From Gemmataceae bacterium (lineage in GTDB: Bacteria > Planctomycetota > Planctomycetia > Gemmatales > Gemmataceae), in NCBI GenBank assembly GCA_947490035.1, contig CANLGS010000138.1:1-8213 (forward strand): DNA of 8,213 bases. The letters run 5' to 3'. Position 1 is the first letter of the stretch. Every line of letters begins with the position of its first letter. The notes beneath the pieces are model-generated. The model saw only the letters and a list, made by a program, of their open reading frames with translations, did no database searches and was not told the origin of the DNA. Positions 5,790 to 8,213 of this stretch are shown here, one piece after another. Made by a program: the position numbers and the translations under genes.

Positions 5790-8105
5790 CTACCCTCGTG
5801 TTTCCAGGGCGAGGCGGAGTCGGTTCAGGTCGCTCTCCAGTTCCGCGAACCGGGCGGCCGATGGCGTAACCCCGCCGAACCGGTCCTCATAGTACGCTTC
5901 CGCCCACGCGACCGGAACCCCGGCGACTTCGGAGCAGCCCGGACGCGCGCGGAGCGCGTCGGCGGCGCCGGCGGCGAACTCCTGCGGCGTCTCGCCGGCG
6001 CCGGGCGCGATCCCGTGCGCGGACAGCACCGCCACCAACTGCCCGAACCACCGAGTTTGGGCAACGGGCGCCGGTGTCTCCGCGGTGCGGGCCGCGCGCA
6101 GTCGGACGACGACCCGCGCGACGAACGCCAGCACGACGGCGCCGGCGAGCGCGAGCAGCGTGTCGGGCCGCGTGAGGCGGTCCACGAAACTGGCGAGGTC
6201 TTTCCGCCGCTGCTCCGGGGTGTAATCGACGATGTACTGCTGGAATCGCGTGCCGACCCAGGAGTTGGCCTTCTGCCACCAGGCCGTATCCGCGTCCGCG
6301 GCGTCGCCGCCGGGCGTCGGGTCGAGGCTCCGCCAGTGGTGGCGGCGGGCCGGTTCGCCGGCGCGGCGCTCGGCCGCGGGCACCGGCACCGACACGAGCG
6401 CCTCCACCCACGCGTGGGCGTGCTCCTGCTTCACCAGATAGTTCCCGTCGTCGATGTGTTCGCAGCCCTTGAACCCGAGCACGAACACCGCCGGGATGCC
6501 CTGCGACCGGAGCATGAGCGCGAGCGCCGTGGCGAACCGCTCGCAGTGCCCGGCTTTCGTGTGGAAGAGGAAGTCTTCGACCGGGTCGATGGTCGTGCCT
6601 TCGCGCTTGAGGTCGGTCGTGTAGCGGAGGGTCGGCGTGGTCGCGAGGTGCGCGGCGAACGCGCGGGCGATGAGGTCGTGGTGTTCCTCGCGCGGGAGCC
6701 GGCGGCGCGGGTCGCGGAACGCCGCCGGGTCGCGCCACTCGGCCGGCAGTTTGCCCGCGTCGATCAGTTCGACGACGAGCGCGTCGGCGTAGTCCTTCAC
6801 GCGCTCGACCGGGTTGGCGCGGAGCAGGTTCAGTGAGTCGTCGAGCAGCACGTCCTGGAGGTGGAACCCCGGTCCGAGGTCCGGGTCGGGGCCGGCGCGG
6901 TAAGCCTGGATGTAGTGCGCGGGCCGGCCACGGGCGCGAGTCCCCGGCTCGCGGTAGAAGGTGCCGTCGGGGCTGGGCACCCACCCGCGCGGCCCGGCCT
7001 CGGTGAGGCTGGCGACCGGAACCGGCTGGTCGGGCGCCCACACGACCGGGTCGGCCAGGAAGTACGCCCGCAGTTTGGGCGGGACGGTGTAGGTCAGCAG
7101 GAACTGGCCGGCGCCGAGGTCCGGGGGCTGCCAGTCCGGTGCCGGCTTCGCGGTCCGGGTCAGACTGGGCAGCGCCTGCGACGCGTCCATCGGGTTCAGG
7201 GGCTTCCACTCGCCCCCGGCGTATTCCCGGCGGGTGCCGTTGACCCCGCGCCAACGCTGGTCGGGGTTCAGGTCCGTCTTCGGCATCCCCTCGGGGTACA
7301 GCGCGACCACCTCGAACGCGGTCTCGGTGTTCGCCTTCAGCGGCCCGGTCCGGTTCAAGTCGGTCATCTGGTCGGCGGCGTACCCGATCTCGACGCGTGG
7401 CTTGCCGAAGTCCGCCTTCTGCGCCTCGGAGCGGGGCGTGAGCAGGTACAGCGGCACCGCGACCGCCCCCGCGACGATCGCACACAGCAGCGCCGGCAGG
7501 AAGTCGCTCCGCGCGCCGTGCGGTTCGCCGGACGCGGCCGCCGTGCGCGGCGGCGAAGCCTTCGGGTCGGGGATGGGCGGAACGATCCCCGCGGCGCGGG
7601 CCAGGTGGAACAGCGTGAGGCTCCAGACGGCCGCGGCGAGGTACAGTCCGACCAGCGCGAAGCAAAGCGGCTCCTCGGCGAACGCCGCGGCCAACCCCAC
7701 GCCCGCGAGCGCGAGTCCGTGCAGCGTCCAGTAGTCCCCCGCGTGCTTTTCGCCGCGGGCCACTTTCGCCGCCAGCAGCATCATCACGAACGGCCCGCAC
7801 ATCGCGACGAGCAGCATGTTCCAGCCCATGCCGCTGAACTCGTTCGTGTCCACCTCGCGTTTGATTCGGTACGCCACCCACAGGACGAACGCGGACCCGA
7901 CGACGGCTCCGAGGCGGTTCGCCGCCGGGATGGTGAGCAGCGCGACGCGCGTCTCGACGAAGTACAGCGCGCCCAGCGCGACGACCGCGAGCGCGGCGAA
8001 CACCGCGACTTCGGGGAGCATGGACGCCTGCGCGTACCCCAGCGTGACGCACGCCAGCGCGAGCGTCAGGTACGTGCTGAACCGGAAGGTCGCTTCGGTC
8101 GGCAT
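5790..8105 (-). CDS. TgpA-like membrane transglutaminase (DUF3488, transglutaminase core, DUF4129)
   Basis: Large inner-membrane protein of 771 residues with its catalytic domain predicted outside the cytoplasm. N-terminal hydrophobic segments lie at about 10-27, 31-50, 64-79, 95-113, 127-142, 146-168 and 202-222 (DUF3488-type). A long soluble region follows (about 225-645). The transglutaminase-like core has FHTKAGHCERFATALALMLRSQGIPA around Cys521, EHAHAWVE with His564, and SLDPTPGGD with Asp595, so the Cys-His-Asp triad is intact. A last membrane helix (about 647-668) leads to a cytoplasmic DUF4129-type tail with ETPQEFAAG (705-713) and AYYEDRFGG (737-745). This is the order known for TgpA-family proteins, usually found with MoxR/DUF58 genes; neither is in the window. 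The substrate is unknown. The ATG at 8105 is chosen: GGAG lies 9 nt upstream, and the longer in-frame extension to the window edge would read through two perfect hairpins. The isochorismatase-family gene follows after 3 bp. Confidence 0.9.
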   Translation of the reverse strand: MPTEATFRFSTYLTLALACVTLGYAQASMLPEVAVFAALAVVALGALYFVETRVALLTIPAANRLGAVVGSAFVLWVAYRIKREVDTNEFSGMGWNMLLVAMCGPFVMMLLAAKVARGEKHAGDYWTLHGLALAGVGLAAAFAEEPLCFALVGLYLAAAVWSLTLFHLARAAGIVPPIPDPKASPPRTAAASGEPHGARSDFLPALLCAIVAGAVAVPLYLLTPRSEAQKADFGKPRVEIGYAADQMTDLNRTGPLKANTETAFEVVALYPEGMPKTDLNPDQRWRGVNGTRREYAGGEWKPLNPMDASQALPSLTRTAKPAPDWQPPDLGAGQFLLTYTVPPKLRAYFLADPVVWAPDQPVPVASLTEAGPRGWVPSPDGTFYREPGTRARGRPAHYIQAYRAGPDPDLGPGFHLQDVLLDDSLNLLRANPVERVKDYADALVVELIDAGKLPAEWRDPAAFRDPRRRLPREEHHDLIARAFAAHLATTPTLRYTTDLKREGTTIDPVEDFLFHTKAGHCERFATALALMLRSQGIPAVFVLGFKGCEHIDDGNYLVKQEHAHAWVEALVSVPVPAAERRAGEPARRHHWRSLDPTPGGDAADADTAWWQKANSWVGTRFQQYIVDYTPEQRRKDLASFVDRLTRPDTLLALAGAVVLAFVARVVVRLRAARTAETPAPVAQTRWFGQLVAVLSAHGIAPGAGETPQEFAAGAADALRARPGCSEVAGVPVAWAEAYYEDRFGGVTPSAARFAELESDLNRLRLALETRG
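5793..5797 (-). promoter_or_regulatory. Ribosome binding site inside the end of the transglutaminase gene
   Basis: The minus strand reads GAGGGTAGCGAATG. The GAGGG lies in the last codons of the transglutaminase gene, directly before its TAG stop, and 6 nt precede the isochorismatase-family ATG. This supports that start and tight cotranslation of the pair. Confidence 0.6.
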
Positions 8106-8132
8106 GACGGTGCGCTCCGCAGCGAGAGTAGC

Positions 8133-8149
8133 CCGCCACTCCGTGGCGG
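8133..8149 (-). repeat. Perfect 7-bp hairpin with GGA loop
   Basis: On the minus strand it reads CCGCCAC-GGA-GTGGCGG, a perfect palindrome with a 3-nt loop, 28 bp upstream of the transglutaminase start. It resembles compact planctomycete intergenic palindromes that I recall; it could sit in the 5' leader of the gene. Confidence 0.65.
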
Positions 8150-8172
8150 TTCTTCTGTCTTTGCTTTTAGTG

Positions 8173-8194
8173 GCACAGACATTCCTGTCTGTGC
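8173..8194 (-). repeat. Perfect 9-bp hairpin with GGAA loop
   Basis: On the minus strand it reads GCACAGACA-GGAA-TGTCTGTGC. As RNA this would be a 9-bp stem closed by a GNRA-type tetraloop. It lies 23 bp upstream of the CCGCCAC hairpin. It may be a dispersed repeat or the terminator of a gene beyond the right edge; an A-rich stretch (CTAAAAGCAAAG) rather than a T-run follows it on the minus strand. Confidence 0.65.
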
Positions 8195-8213
8195 GACTGG
8201 CCCGTCGAAGCAC

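Noticed and set aside
5887..8139. Minus-strand open frame of 750 codons overlapping the transglutaminase gene
   Set aside because: It is the same strand in a shifted frame, with Arg/Gly/Ala-rich translation and no recognisable motif. The overlapping frame has complete membrane, catalytic and tail domains.
8106..8213. N-terminal extension of the transglutaminase to the window edge
   Set aside because: The extra 36 residues are basic and polar and are encoded by two perfect hairpins. The ATG at 8105 has a ribosome site and starts just before the first membrane helix.

Overview
The window is a G+C-rich bacterial chromosomal segment, with third codon positions dominated by G/C. It most likely comes from a planctomycete of the Gemmata group. 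The best evidence is a BBP7-type beta-barrel protein, a family I know almost only from Planctomycetes. Supporting evidence is a small nucleotidyltransferase-fold protein of a type common there, and intergenic palindromes that resemble ones I remember from planctomycete genomes. The organism assignment is an inference from family knowledge, not from a search.

Layout, left to right. The 5' part of hemB (porphobilinogen synthase) runs leftward off the window edge. A 93-bp divergent spacer separates it from a rightward gene for a secreted, proline-rich BBP7 outer-membrane beta-barrel protein. That gene ends at a 38-bp imperfect hairpin, which also closes the oncoming leftward gene. All remaining genes are leftward. 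In order of transcription they are: a TgpA-like membrane transglutaminase (DUF3488/transglutaminase core/DUF4129); an isochorismatase-family hydrolase 3 bp after it; a repeat-filled spacer of about 210 bp; a PLP-dependent alanine-glyoxylate-type aminotransferase; a nucleotidyltransferase-like protein 8 bp after it; and, after a 95-bp spacer with a hairpin, a DUF6159-like multi-pass membrane protein.

The two tight gene pairs (transglutaminase/isochorismatase and aminotransferase/nucleotidyltransferase) probably share transcripts. In both, the ribosome binding site of the second gene overlaps or abuts the stop codon of the first. No shared pathway is evident. HemB makes porphobilinogen for tetrapyrroles, and the other proteins look like general metabolism or cell-envelope functions.

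The most distinctive non-coding content is a set of palindromic intergenic elements. Two copies of a ~65-bp two-hairpin unit lie head-on in inverted orientation (5054-5216), and their first stems differ by compensatory changes. Two more perfect hairpins with GGA and GGAA loops lie upstream of the transglutaminase gene (8133-8194). I see no CRISPR array, tRNA, rRNA, transposase gene, phage gene or obvious defence system. Most of the window is ordinary chromosomal coding sequence.
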